Below are positions 54,251-64,000 of a stretch of DNA of 64,000 nucleotides, in pieces; the first letter of the stretch is position 1, and each line of letters starts with the position of its first letter. The stretch is from assembly GCA_020310875.1 (NCBI GenBank), contig CM035422.1, forward strand, positions 60,396,324 to 60,460,323, read 5' to 3'. The notes under the pieces are model-generated. The model was not told the origin of the DNA and made no database searches. It worked only from the letters and a program-made list of their open reading frames with translations. A program made the position numbers and the translations under genes. This stretch comes from Ceratopteris richardii. Lineage: Eukaryota; Streptophyta; Polypodiopsida; Polypodiales; Pteridaceae.

Positions 54251-55840
54251 ATGATGAATATGATGGCTGTTGATGCTTCAAAATCAAATGGTAATGTCTG
54301 ACATGTTGATTTAGGTGCTTCACATCACATGATCATTCGTGCGGAATGATTTAGTAGTTTGCAAAAATTGCCAGCTCCTAGATATGTTGAAACAGGTGAT
54401 GACACATCACACCCTATCAAGCATACAAGAAACATAGCACTATCTATGGAGGATGGGAAGGTAAAACACCTTGCTGATATGTTGCATGTTGAATCTAGTT
54501 TCTATTGGACAAATGGTTGACGAGGGATTACAAGTTAGGTTCGATGTTGATGGGTTATATGTAGAAGAGTATAAATAGGATGGACGATTGATTGCCAAAG
54601 GAAACAAAGTGGGTAGGATGTTCACCTTAAATGTGAAAATTCTTGAAATGAATGCAACCATGTTTGCAAAAGGTGTAGGAGTTATTATTGATATAAAGAT
54701 CTGGCAAAAACCAATTCGACATGTAAACTTGTAGAGGCTGAAATTGATGCAATCAAAAGAGATTCTCAATGAACGACCAAATTTCAAAGTTGCAGAAATG
54801 CAAAAGGTATGTGCAGCATGTCAATTTTGTAAATAGTCAAAAGCATCCTTTTTGCATGACAAGCATGTTAGTGAGAATGTACTAGAAATAGTGCATATAG
54901 ATATTTGGGGTATTGCAAAGACCACATCTATGGGCAGTTGTAGGTTTTATGTTACTTTCATTGATGAACATACACAAAAATTATGGGTATATTTCATGAA
55001 AGAGAAGAGTGAGGTGTTCACTCACTTCTAGAATTTTAAGGCTATGGTAGAAAAGGAGACAAGAAAGTATATTCAGATATTAAGGTCTAATGGAAGAGTT
55101 GAATACATGTGAAATGAGTTTAGCAACTTTCTTAAAAGTCATGGAATTCAACATCAATTTTCATGCAAGTACACACCACAATAGAATGGTGTTGTTGAAC
55201 ACAAAAATAGACATATTGTATAGCAAGAGCCTTGATGGCTGAGAAGAATATGCCTCATTGTTATTGGGCAGAAGCTATGCGTATTGTTGTATACATCATG
55301 AACATAACTCTAACTACTTTGTACATCAAGTTACACCTGAAGAGAAGTTTATAGGTAAAAAGCCAAACTTATCTCATATGAAAGTATTTGGTTGTATTGA
55401 ATATGTACATGTTCCAGATGAGTTGAGGACAAAGCTTGATCCAAAAGTAGAAAAATGTATCTTCATTGGATATGCAAAAGAAGTATAAATGTTATAACCC
55501 ACTCACACACCAGATGAAGGTAAGCAGAGACATGGTGTTTGATGAAATGTCAAGCTTTTATGCAGATGCTAAAGATGGACTTGATCTTGAACCAAATGAA
55601 AAAGAAAATGCTGAAAAATCAAGTGCAGAATCTCAAGTTTAGAGTGGACAAGATGCATCACCCAGCAATAGTTGCAACTCAAATCCATGGAGTGCAAGAT
55701 TGCGTGGAAATGTCAATCTAGCGATCATCAACTACATCAAAGAAAGGTAAAGAAAAGCTTTTTGCTCATAGTAAAACATCTGCAGGTTTTGAAGACGATG
55801 GAGATTCAAGAAATTTAGAGAAGATCCTTGATGAGGAACT
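54251..55840 (+). pseudogene. Copia C protease and integrase
   Basis: The protease loop reads HVDLGASHHMI near 54305 (D-S-G has become D-L-G). Integrase text survives as CAACQF near 54815, HIDIWGIAKTTSMG near 54893, a TFIDEHTQKLWVYF-like segment near 54958, a damaged QNGVVEHKNRHI near 55185, and FGCIEYVHVPDELR with KCIFIGYAKE near 55390-55480. Stops and frame changes are dense. Confidence 0.75.
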
Positions 55841-57530
55841 TGGATTGCCCTTTGTGAAGACTCTAGGAGTTAGAAAGGCACAGGTAAATGATACAAGGAG
55901 AAGTGATCTAGGACCAACAAGATCTAGGAGGATGAGGAATTGTATACAACAATTCACATATGATAGTTATATGGCTCATCATTGTGTCTACATGACCAAG
56001 GTAATACAAGATGTTGAACCTTCTTTTTTTGAAGATGAAATTGGAAAAGCAATTTGGGAAAAATCTATGGATGAGGAGATGGCTGCCCTTTATGGAAACG
56101 ATACATGGAAGCTGGTTCCATTGCCACAAGGAAAGAAATACATATGCTACAAGTGGATTTACAAGGTAAAGCACAATGTTGATGGTAGCATAATCAGGGA
56201 CAAAGCACGATTGGTAGCAGATGGACATGGACAAACATATAGCATTGATTATGAGGAAACATTTATCCTTGTAGCTAAAATGTGTACTGTCAAAAGACTT
56301 TTTGCATTAGCTACAACAAAAGGATGGACTTTGCATCAAATGGATGTAAAGAATGCTTTCCTACATGGTGAGTTATAGGAAGAAATATACATGGACCATC
56401 CACAAGGATATGAAAACTCAAAGCACCCAAAATATGTTTGTAGGTTGCAAAAGGCTTTGTATGAGCTTAAACAAGCCCCTTGTGCTTGGCATGCAAGGAT
56501 TGCTGACCACTGAACCACAATTGGCTTTTCTATGTAAGATGCACATCATTCACTATATGCCAGGAAGGGTGATGATGGAATCACAATTGTCACTATTCAT
56601 GTTGACGACTTGATTGTAGGAGGTGACAATGAAGCAAGCATTAAAGAGGTAAAGCAACTCCTTATGCATGAATTCGACATGAGAGATCTTGCCATGCTTA
56701 GCTACTTCTTGGGCACTGAGTTTATACATACAAAAATAGGTATATGGATGTCGCAAAGGGAATATGCCTTGAGTATGCTACAAAAGTATGGTATGGTGAA
56801 TTGTAAGCCAATTTCTATGCCATTAGATTAGAATTTGAAGTTGGATACTACATCAGGTGAACATTGGAAAATGCTATTATGTACAAGAAAATTTTGGGAA
56901 GTTTGATATATCTCGCAATTACGAGGCTTGATGTTTGCTACATTGTTGGCTTGAAGTCATGCAGGTTCCTAGGAAGCCACATTCATATGCTCTAAGGCAC
57001 ACTCTACATTATGTGAGTGCTACTTTGGATTATGCATTGTTTTATGAAGCTGATGTAGATTTACAAGTTCATGGATACACTGATGCAGATTGGGCTGGTA
57101 GCATTCCAGATAGAAGATCTACTAGTGGCTTTCTATTCTCACTTGGGAGTCTAGCTATTACATGGAGCAATAAAAAGCATGCCACTGTTTCTTTGTTGAG
57201 TACAAAGGCTAAGTATAGAGGTGCTAAAATGGTAGCATGTGAGGCATCGTGACTGGAGATGCTACTTGCAGATTTAGGTGTGGAAGTGCAAAAGCCTATG
57301 ACCATCTATTGTGATAATCTTAACAGCATATAGTTAGCAAAGAATCCTGATTTTCATGCTAGAACAAGGCATATCGAGGTACATTATCACTTCATCAGAG
57401 AGACGATATTAACACATGATATTGATCTTGTTTATGTGAGAACGAACGAGTAGGTTGCTGATGTTTTCACTAAAGCATTTGAAGCAAAGAAGCTAAAGAA
57501 GTTTTAGAAGATGCTTGGATTACAGGTAAT
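55841..57530 (+). pseudogene. Copia C reverse transcriptase and RNase H
   Basis: A 177-codon stretch (55845-56378) holds AIWEKSMDEEMAALYGNDTW, KLVPLPQGKKYICYKWIYKV, DKARLVADGHGQ and HQMDVKNAFLHGEL. After a stop come QKALYELKQAPCAWH and the catalytic site HVDDLIVGGD (V-D-D kept, Y to H) near 56600. Then SYFLGTEFIHTK, and RNase H with HGYTDADWAGSIPDRRSTSG near 57070 and HARTRHIEVHYHFIRE near 57355. The end reads DVFTKAFEAKKLKKF. Confidence 0.88.
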
Positions 57531-57540
57531 GATGTTGAGC

Positions 57541-57551
57541 TTGAGGGGGAG
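57541..57551 (+). other. Polypurine tract of copia C
   Basis: TTGAGGGGGAG directly precedes the TGTTGAG LTR start. Confidence 0.88.
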
Positions 57552-57934
57552 TGTTGAGATATCAAGCTCAACATGTGATGATCGAGGATGACACATATCA
57601 CTTTTTCATTTCTTTGACATGTATAGTGGTCACGCCGATATATGTCAGGGATACTTCATTGATCTATACTAGATTTATCTATCAAGAGTGATGGCTTTGT
57701 TTTCTTGCCAGCTCACTCATTTGCAAACATTAGGATTTTCACTTATGTACTATTCTTTATATATTGCACTTTTTGTATTGTTGTTTTTAGGTCATTCTTG
57801 TACATTCCTTTTATGTAATAGAAGAAGAATAAGACGAAGATCATTCTTCCTTGTCTCAAAATTTGTGTGTGCGCTTCTTTTTTATTGTGAGATTCTATGT
57901 GTGAGCTCTCTTCCTTATCTCCTTCCTCGTGACA
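57552..57934 (+). repeat. 3' LTR of copia C
   Basis: It begins TGTTGAGATATC and ends CCTCGTGACA; 383 bp. Confidence 0.9.
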
Positions 57935-59410
57935 CTCTCCACTCTGATTTCTTCTTAGCCTCTTCAAAGGTTGATGGTTCTTCTAAATTGATATTCTGAG
58001 CAATATAGATTGAGCATTTATTGACCAGAGGGGTATCAAATACATACCTTTCTGGCTTCCCTTTTTCCGTAGTTGATCTCCTTATTGTTTGTTGAGAAGA
58101 TTGTGCAACATCTCTGAGCTCCTGCATCTTTTCTTTATCTTTGTTGTTCCAAACCTTGATAGTCCTCCTCTAGGTCATAAGATAGCTTGACTTTCCTGCA
58201 ATCATCCTCAAAACAAGAGTTGTTCGCATCAAAGAAAACATCTTTGCTAACAATAAAACCTTTAGTACTTGGATTATATAACCTGTACCCTTTTTTATTT
58301 AGGTCATATCCAATAAACACACATTTCTTTGCCTTAGGATCTATTGTACCTCTGATTCGAGATGGAATATGTGCATAGGCTATGCATCCAAATATCCTGC
58401 AATGATCAAGGCTAGGTCTTCTTACATTCCATGCTTCATAGGGTGTCATCCCATCTAATGTCTTTGATGGAACTCTATTGATAAGATAGGTGGCTCTAGA
58501 TAGAGCCTCTGCCCACAAATAATTGGGCAATTTTTTCTCATTAAACATGGACCTTGTAGCTTCAACTATGGTCCTATTTCTTCTCTCTACCACTCCATTC
58601 TGTTTTGGAGTGTACCTAGTTGTTGTCTCTCTCTCTCTCTCTCTCTCTTGATACCTCTATCTTGGGATATGTATCAAATTCTTGGGAGAAATATTCTCCC
58701 CCTCCATTTGATCTTAGCCTCTTTAATGTTTTCCCTATTTGATTTTCAACAAGAACAAGATACTTCTTGAACAATTGAATACTTAACCTTTGTGCTTCAT
58801 AAAATATAGGATGGTCCATTTGCTACAATCATCAATAAAAGATACATCGTACCTAGATCCTGAAATTGATGGCTCCTTGCTAGGTCCCCAAACATTTGTA
58901 TGGAAAAATTTCAACAAATCACCATGGATGTATCCTTTCTTCATAAAGGGTTGTCTATGTGATTTTCCAAGTTGACAAGCATTGCACTTGTATATCATAT
59001 GTTGTTTGGATATATTATGTAGGCCAAGCACACTTTGATCCCTACACATTTGCTTTAGATTTCTTTCACCTATGTGAGCCAATCTTTTATGCCGCATTTC
59101 CAATTCTCATAGGGTTTGACCTCCATAATTCAACAGAGCTATATTTCTAGTGTCTTGGGTTTCAAATGTAAAGAGTCTACCTGTCTTTTCTCCTTTTGCA
59201 ATTCTCTTGAATCCTTGTTGTGGATCTTCAAAAAATGCTCCATTCCTTGTGAATCTTACCTGCAATTCTTTCTCTACAATTTGTCCAAAACTTATAAGAT
59301 TCTTTGTTATGGTAGGTACATACAATACCTTGTTGAGTAGATTCATATTTTCATCTGGTGTCCACATTTCCAATCTTTTCCACTGAGTGCCTATTGTCAT
59401 CTCCTATTTG
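57935..59410 (-). pseudogene. Copia D protease end, integrase and RT start
   Basis: The minus strand gives MRHKRLAHIGERNLKQMCRD, CNACQLGKSHRQPFMKKGY near 58950, SFIDDCSKWTILYFM, a GGGEYFSQEFDTY second catalytic region near 58700, then a (GA)n expansion, TRYTPKQNGVVERRNRTIVE with the catalytic E, NEKKLPNYLWAEALSRATYL, FGCIAYAHIPSRIRG and KCVFIGYDLNKKGYRLY. It ends inside the RT start at the copia C border. Confidence 0.85.
58626..58648 (+). repeat. (TC)n microsatellite inside the integrase of copia D
   Basis: About 11 TC units; on the coding strand they read as an Arg-Glu run between the second and third catalytic residues. Confidence 0.9.
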
Positions 59411-60392
59411 AACCTTATGTGTATTTCTTGGATCCTCCAAGTTTGATAGTAGTCATGTTCATCAATAGAAGTGAGTCCTCTTGTGCTTCTTGTTCAATGT
59501 AACTGTTGTAGTCTCTCCTTCCTCCACATCCTGCTTGATGAATTGTATTGTTGAAGGTTTTGTTGTTGTAACCATTGAAATTGTTTGGTCTACCTCTTGT
59601 ACCTCCATAGATTCCTCTATTGAAGACTCTTCCTCTTATTTTTGGGGTTCCTGAAACAATTCTCAGTTGTATCATTAGTTAGGCCATATATGGCACATGG
59701 AGAAGAGCTTTGAAATATCCCACTGACTTCTCTACCTCCTCTACCTCTTTCTCTTGTACCTCTACCTCTACCAAAAAAATTTGCTTGGGAGGTACTACCA
59801 TCATTATCAGATCTTTTGCCTTTGCCTTTGCTATCCTTACTCTTATTATTATCTGTGTATAGGGCAGAGGATTGGTTACATTTTGAGTTTTCACCATTCT
59901 TCACAAGCTTTGCTTCATGAGTGAAAAATTGTCCCATGAGAGTGTTGAAGTCATTTACCTGCATGTCCATGTATAAGTATATTGTTGTGGTGCAAGTTTC
60001 CCATTTATCATTTGCCTTGATTCCATTGATTACTTGTGTTACTATATTATCCTCTTCATTTTTGTGATAAAGCTAGTCACACTTTGCTTGGGCATCTTCT
60101 TGAGTGTGCTGAATTCCATCCAAAGTTGATTCTTCCTAGCTGTAGTGCTTGATGAGAAGAATGCTTCAAGGGCATTCCATGTCTCTTATGAGGTCTTTCA
60201 GCTCCTAATGAGTGGAAGTAAAAACTCAAAGACTGAGTTGAGAATATAAAACGTGGCTAGAGGATCCTTTGAGCACCATGTAGTTAACCTTTCTTGTTCC
60301 TCTTGAGTTGGTTGTCTGCTTCTGAGAATTAGCATCATCTCATCTCCAGAAATGTCGCCATAGAAATTTCTACCTTGAAAATATGCTTCCAT
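59411..60392 (-). pseudogene. Copia D gag
   Basis: Gag near the 5' end reads FQGRNFYGDISGDEMM and TTWCSKDPLATFYILNSVFE, matching copia A gag (YLQGIHLYGYISGDEEM, SWCAKDDLDRSYLLNS). It goes on with KNQLWMEFSTLKKMPKQSV, an R/G-rich tail with GRGRGTRERGRGGRE and DSLLLMNMTT. Several stops and frameshifts occur. At the position where A has a TGA, D keeps the tryptophan codon. Confidence 0.8.
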
Positions 60393-60475
60393 TGTGAGTG
60401 ACCATGCTCAGTAATTACCTTGATCCAATTTGTCAATGGATGAAGGAAACCCATCTCCCATGTTGTCTTGATGTA

Positions 60476-60487
60476 GGTCTAATACCA
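60476..60487 (-). other. Primer-binding site of copia D
   Basis: TGGTATTAGACC on the minus strand three bases after the LTR; a variant of the initiator tRNA-Met site. Confidence 0.65.
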
Positions 60488-60490
60488 CTA

Positions 60491-61437
60491 TGAGAAGTGG
60501 TTGGATACACTCCAAAGATAATGTGGTATTGCAATAATCCTGCTCTACACCTACCAATGTGACTTCACAGTGCCTTAGAAGACTCATTTAGCTTCCCAAA
60601 TATGCATTTAGAACCACTATGTAACGTGGAGCATCACTATCAAATCATTATGCCAAAATAGATAACTTTGAAGATGGAAGAACTTCTAAAAATGTGCTAT
60701 TTTTGGACTTAGACCTCTCAGAGAAATGCTCAATTCTCACTCTTTGTTAGAAATTGACCCAAGAGCTTTTAGAAACATCTAACTGATGACCTTAGCTAGC
60801 TATTCCAAGTTATTTCATTTATTTAGAGTGATTATATGATGAGAAATGATATTAAGAGTTAGGGGTGTAATCGTGGCTTTTCACGAGGATGATAGTATGC
60901 AAACATAGGTTGCTTGTAGAGGAGATATCTCAAGATATAAGGATCCAAATGAAATGAAATTTGATATGTAGCAACAAGAAGGACCCTGCTACCCATCCCA
61001 AGTTAAAGTAAGTCAAATGCTCTATTACATGCAGAGAGCTTGATTAATCGATTTTACTAAAATGATGAGATAGTAGCCGACAACAATAGACACATATTAA
61101 CTTGCACAAATGGATCAAAATGTATTTGATTATGAAGGTGTGATACAAGAGAGATGAAGTGGACTTACTCATACATATGTGAGCTAAGTGTAAAATCAAC
61201 CATGAGGCTCAATGGCTCATTCTTCTCTATCATTCCCCGTGACTAAGAATCACTCCTATTTATACTCATAAAAGTGAGTTTGAAAGTCGAATTTCTTCCT
61301 TTTACTTTTATCTCAAGAGATAAAGTCTACGACTTTTACAAGGGGTGTTCATGTGTACTTTGAGAGTGATAAAAGATGGATATGTGATAAGTCCTTGCTA
61401 TTTGGTCAAGCATCAAGGCTTGCCAAATCTGCCAACA
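60491..61437 (-). repeat. 5' LTR of copia D
   Basis: On the minus strand it reads TGTTGGCAG to CTTCTCA, about 947 bp. Borders come from the TG/CA ends, the primer site and the break in LTR F. The start resembles that of the copia A LTR (TGTTGG). Confidence 0.65.
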
Positions 61438-61772
61438 CATGAATATATAAATGGGTTTCCTTTACAAGAGTAATTCACACATATCATGTGCCTATTCACA
61501 TTGTTCTTGGTTTATATGGATTTAATTGGGTTCATAAGCACTAAGGTTTTATAAAAATGTGCACATATAAGTTATGGGTGTAAAAACAAAATTATACATT
61601 CCTCATTCTTCTCAAGGTGAAGTTTCATGATCTCAATAAGTTCTACTTGGGAAGGTAATAAAAGAGTGGTTTGGTTCAGAATATCATCCTGTTGATCAAT
61701 TTCCAAAGTATACCCTTAATTGGGTTTAGCTCCAAAGTAATGTAGAGATGTTAATCTCTACAACATTTGCCT
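61438..61772 (-). repeat. LTR F, second copy (inverted, partial)
   Basis: On the minus strand it reads TGTAGAGATTAACATCTC onward and matches 45134-45321 plus 50696-50855 without the 5.4 kb of element E. It is cut at 61437 by copia D. Confidence 0.8.
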
Positions 61773-62540
61773 CTACTAAACCTACACATCGTCCTCGATG
61801 GGCCAATCTTGAAATCTACTTTTTGCTTTAAAGATAAACTGACATTTTATGGGAACATTGAATTTGAAATCAATTTTCAAGTGCATGGGAAGATAAGTAT
61901 TGTGCCTATGCAAGGCTATATGATGCAGCCCTATCAACTACATAGTATGGAAATGCATGGAAAAAGATATGGTGCAAAAGATAAGGTACTTGGTTTTTGT
62001 AGAAGAAGCATGTGTGCTCACTTTCATACATTTCATGTGCCAATACATAAATCCTTTCCATCACTTCTAGTGCATAGGGAAAGCTCAAAACATGCCTTGA
62101 TGCAAAGTCATGTAGGGAAACCCTATCATGCATACTTTAAGTGCATTTTTCAAATAATAATGGTGCAAAAGGGGTGAGAGAATGCTGATGATGAGGTACT
62201 TCAAATTTTTTTATGTCTATTTTTTAATTGGATTCATTCTTTTTTTTTACAAGTGCAAGTAGATTGTGCAATTTAAAAAAGTAAACATATGTGTACATAC
62301 ATTGGTTTATGCACACTCTAAATGCCAAATACAATCAATATGATGCAAATAATGGAGAGTAGAAAAAGAAGACTAAAGTTGCATGAAAGTCAACACTTCC
62401 TATTTCGTAGAATCATCAAGCAAGATATTTTCCCATATCAAACTCAAAAATATAATTAATCTTCTTTTTTTTATTTCATAAACATAATGTAGTATAAAGC
62501 TAAACAAAACCTTTTATTCCTCATTAGAAGATGTATCATC
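61773..62540. other. 3' region of a gypsy element between integrase and LTR F
   Basis: A plus-strand frame of 136 codons (61767-62177) has no recognised motif and runs against the element. It is more likely non-coding. Confidence 0.4.
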
Positions 62541-63082
62541 CTTGTTGTCATGTTCATTCACAATTTCTTCATTTGATGGAGATTCTAGTATCTCTCAAAA
62601 TCTTCATAAACATTACCCTCTCGTTGTTTGAAGAACTAACCTCTTTTCCCTGGAAAAGAAACTTGAAAATTAGTATTATCCATTTCAATCAAAACATATG
62701 TATTATTATCATTCACTTTGAGAACTACATATGGACCAAACCAACATTTCATTATTTTTTTCTTGCTTCATATTGAGTATCAAACAAGCTATCATAGACT
62801 AAGACCCAATATCGCTCTTGTATCTTCTTTGGTCATATATAATGTCATTTACCAAAAACAAATTTGTGTCTTAATCTTGATTCTTTAATCTTTTGAATAC
62901 TCCATCTAATTCTTCACTGGCCTATTCAAACTGTTGCAATCTTATACTTAAAAACTCCTCTCTTGTCATATTATCATTCCAGAGAAGTGATGTCCTAGTT
63001 AAGGTTTGAGTATGAATTGGAAAAAAATGGCTTTTCATTGTCCATTAACTCTACAAGCATGTAGCATGTGGTATGTGTGCAT
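62541..63082 (-). pseudogene. Gypsy integrase C-terminal tail
   Basis: The minus strand reads RLQQFE near 62930, YWVLVYDSLFDTQYEARKK near 62810 and, after a frame change, KCWFGPYVVLKVNDNNTYVL near 62750 (GPF/Y module). Position before the inverted LTR F suggests it belongs to that LTR's element. It is cut at 63083 by a CACTA end. Confidence 0.7.
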
Positions 63083-63430
63083 CACTACAACATATGAGGG
63101 GCATATCGATGCTGCCTATACCGATGGTCACACCCGACGTCGGTATAAACAATGGAAAAATATAACTAAGCATACTGATGGTCATTTGACTGTCGGTATG
63201 ACCATTTAAAACGGATCATCGGGATGTTTCATGATCACCAGTATGTGTGTAGTATAAGCATTGATATAGGCATCGGTATAAGCATTCGTACAAGCGTCGG
63301 TAATTTATTGCAAAATTATCGATGCTCATACCGACGCTTATACCGATGCCTATACTGAGGCCATGTTTTAAAAATATCGGGAACACGAGAGCAAAAATCA
63401 ACATTTTGCACATGTCTTACAGTGAGTACT
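63083..63430 (+). mobile_element. Terminal region of a CACTA (EnSpm-like) DNA transposon
   Basis: The sequence starts CACTACAACATATGAG, the canonical CACTA terminus, after CAT (possible 3 bp duplication). About 280 bp of sub-terminal motifs follow, with ACCGATG, ACCGACG and their complements TCGGTAT and GTCGGTA many times in both directions, including an inverted pair at about 63268-63355. The rest of the element lies to the right, possibly beyond the window. No transposase is visible. Confidence 0.75.
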
Positions 63431-63738
63431 ACTTGCTTCTGTCGAGCTTGTGCACATGAACCGAATTGTGACTTGCATTGTCTGTGCACACGCACACAGA
63501 TCTCTCTCTCTACACACCCACACTCTCTCTCTCTAGATCTCGCATATTGGTAAGTGGTGCACGTACTCTTACCCTTTGTCTTTCTCTATGCTTTATGTTT
63601 TATAATTTTCCTTCTCTTTGATTTTGCAAAAGGTTTTTGCCATCGATTCTTTGGAATTTGACGATAGACGACATACCTTATGCTGTGACAAAAACGATAC
63701 AAAAGTGGGGCATACCTCTAAGTGGTGTTTTATTCCTA
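63431..63738. other. Internal CACTA or flanking sequence, no gene seen
   Basis: It contains short (CT)n runs at about 63502-63534. No protein is recognised. Confidence 0.4.
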
Positions 63739-64000
63739 TTTATAGAGAGAGATACAGAGAGAAAGAGAAATATAGAGAGAGATAAAGAGAGATGAACGAG
63801 AGGAAGATAGAGAAAGAAATAAAGAAAGATGAAAGAGAGAAAGATAGAGAGAGAGATAAAGAGAGATGAAAAAGAGAAAGATAGAGAGTGAGATAAAGAG
63901 AGAGAGATATAGAAATACACACACACATGCATATACACACACATATACACACATGCATACACATACATATACATACATACATAAACACATATACACACAT
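63739..64000 (+). repeat. GA-rich and CA/TA-rich low-complexity array
   Basis: AGAGAGATAAAGAGAGATGAA-type units of about 40 bp recur at 63739-63908; CACACATATACA-type repeats run from 63915 to the window end. The minus-strand frames across it are simple-sequence artefacts. Confidence 0.92.

Larger units (their letters stand above)
52583..57934 (+). mobile_element. Ty1/copia element C (plus), 5' end truncated
   Basis: A 383 bp 3' LTR and the last 264 bp of a matching 5' LTR flank a copia polyprotein with primer site and polypurine tract. All domains are recognisable but with dozens of stops, so it is older than B or H. The start of the 5' LTR is missing, and the 3' end abuts copia D without a duplication that can be checked. 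Confidence 0.88.
57935..61437 (-). mobile_element. 5' half of Ty1/copia element D (minus), cut by copia C
   Basis: On the minus strand an LTR, primer site, gag, protease and integrase run from 61437 to the copia C border at 57935, where the first residues of RT (EPSTFEEAKKKSEW) are reached. The rest of RT, RNase H and the 3' LTR are not seen left of copia C. It is related to copia A by its gag and integrase. Confidence 0.82.

Noticed and set aside
61767..62177. Plus-strand frame of 136 codons
   Set aside because: No motif, opposite to the gypsy element it lies in; likely chance opening.
63250..63370. Possible microRNA-type hairpin
   Set aside because: The inverted arms are explained by CACTA sub-terminal motifs occurring in both directions.
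63678..63998. Three overlapping minus-strand frames rich in Ser, Leu, Tyr and Cys
   Set aside because: Simple-sequence DNA translated in all three frames; no complex protein.

Overview
The window looks like intergenic DNA from a vascular plant with a large, repeat-rich nuclear genome. The evidence is dense nested Ty1/copia and Ty3/gypsy LTR retrotransposons primed by initiator tRNA-Met, L1-type LINE remnants, one CACTA transposon end, one extensin-like cell-wall gene, and heavy decay by in-frame stops. The sequence alone does not give the species; a gymnosperm or other large-genome seed plant is possible. I see no rRNA, tRNA, CRISPR or prokaryotic operon.

Layout. 1-6582: 3' half of a Tat-like Ty3/gypsy element (integrase tail, an extra retropepsin-like domain after integrase, a 1434-codon accessory ORF, polypurine tract, 570 bp LTR). 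6690-7764: minus-strand fragment of an unidentified intron-containing gene. 9953-15888: decayed minus-strand gypsy element with recognisable gag, RT, RNase H and integrase. 15894-28510: a minus-strand LINE split by copia element A (17693-27520, TSD AATCA), which is itself split by minus-strand copia element B (19684-24775, TSD GTGGC). 30085-32590: an extensin-like gene with its own TATA box between direct repeats. 32700-42800: a second minus-strand LINE split by gypsy element G (32816-42335, TSD CATGA), which contains copia element H (35116-40218). 43171-45070: short tandem and direct repeats. 45134-51683: an LTR (family F) split by a deleted minus-strand Tat-like element E (45322-50695). 52583-57934: plus-strand copia C, abutting minus-strand copia D (57935-61437), which interrupts an inverted second copy of LTR F. 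62541-63082: a gypsy integrase tail cut by a CACTA terminus at 63083.

How the parts relate. Almost everything is retroelement. Nesting gives a relative order: LINEs first, then gypsy G and copia A, then copia H and B. Elements B and H are near full length, and their checked stops can be explained by C-to-T or G-to-A change, as expected for methylated, silenced copies. Only the extensin-like gene looks like an intact host gene. The strongest candidate for something unusual is the first element: a retropepsin-like domain placed after integrase, W-V-P-K repeats crossing a TAG, and a very large accessory protein with proline-rich and coiled-coil segments.
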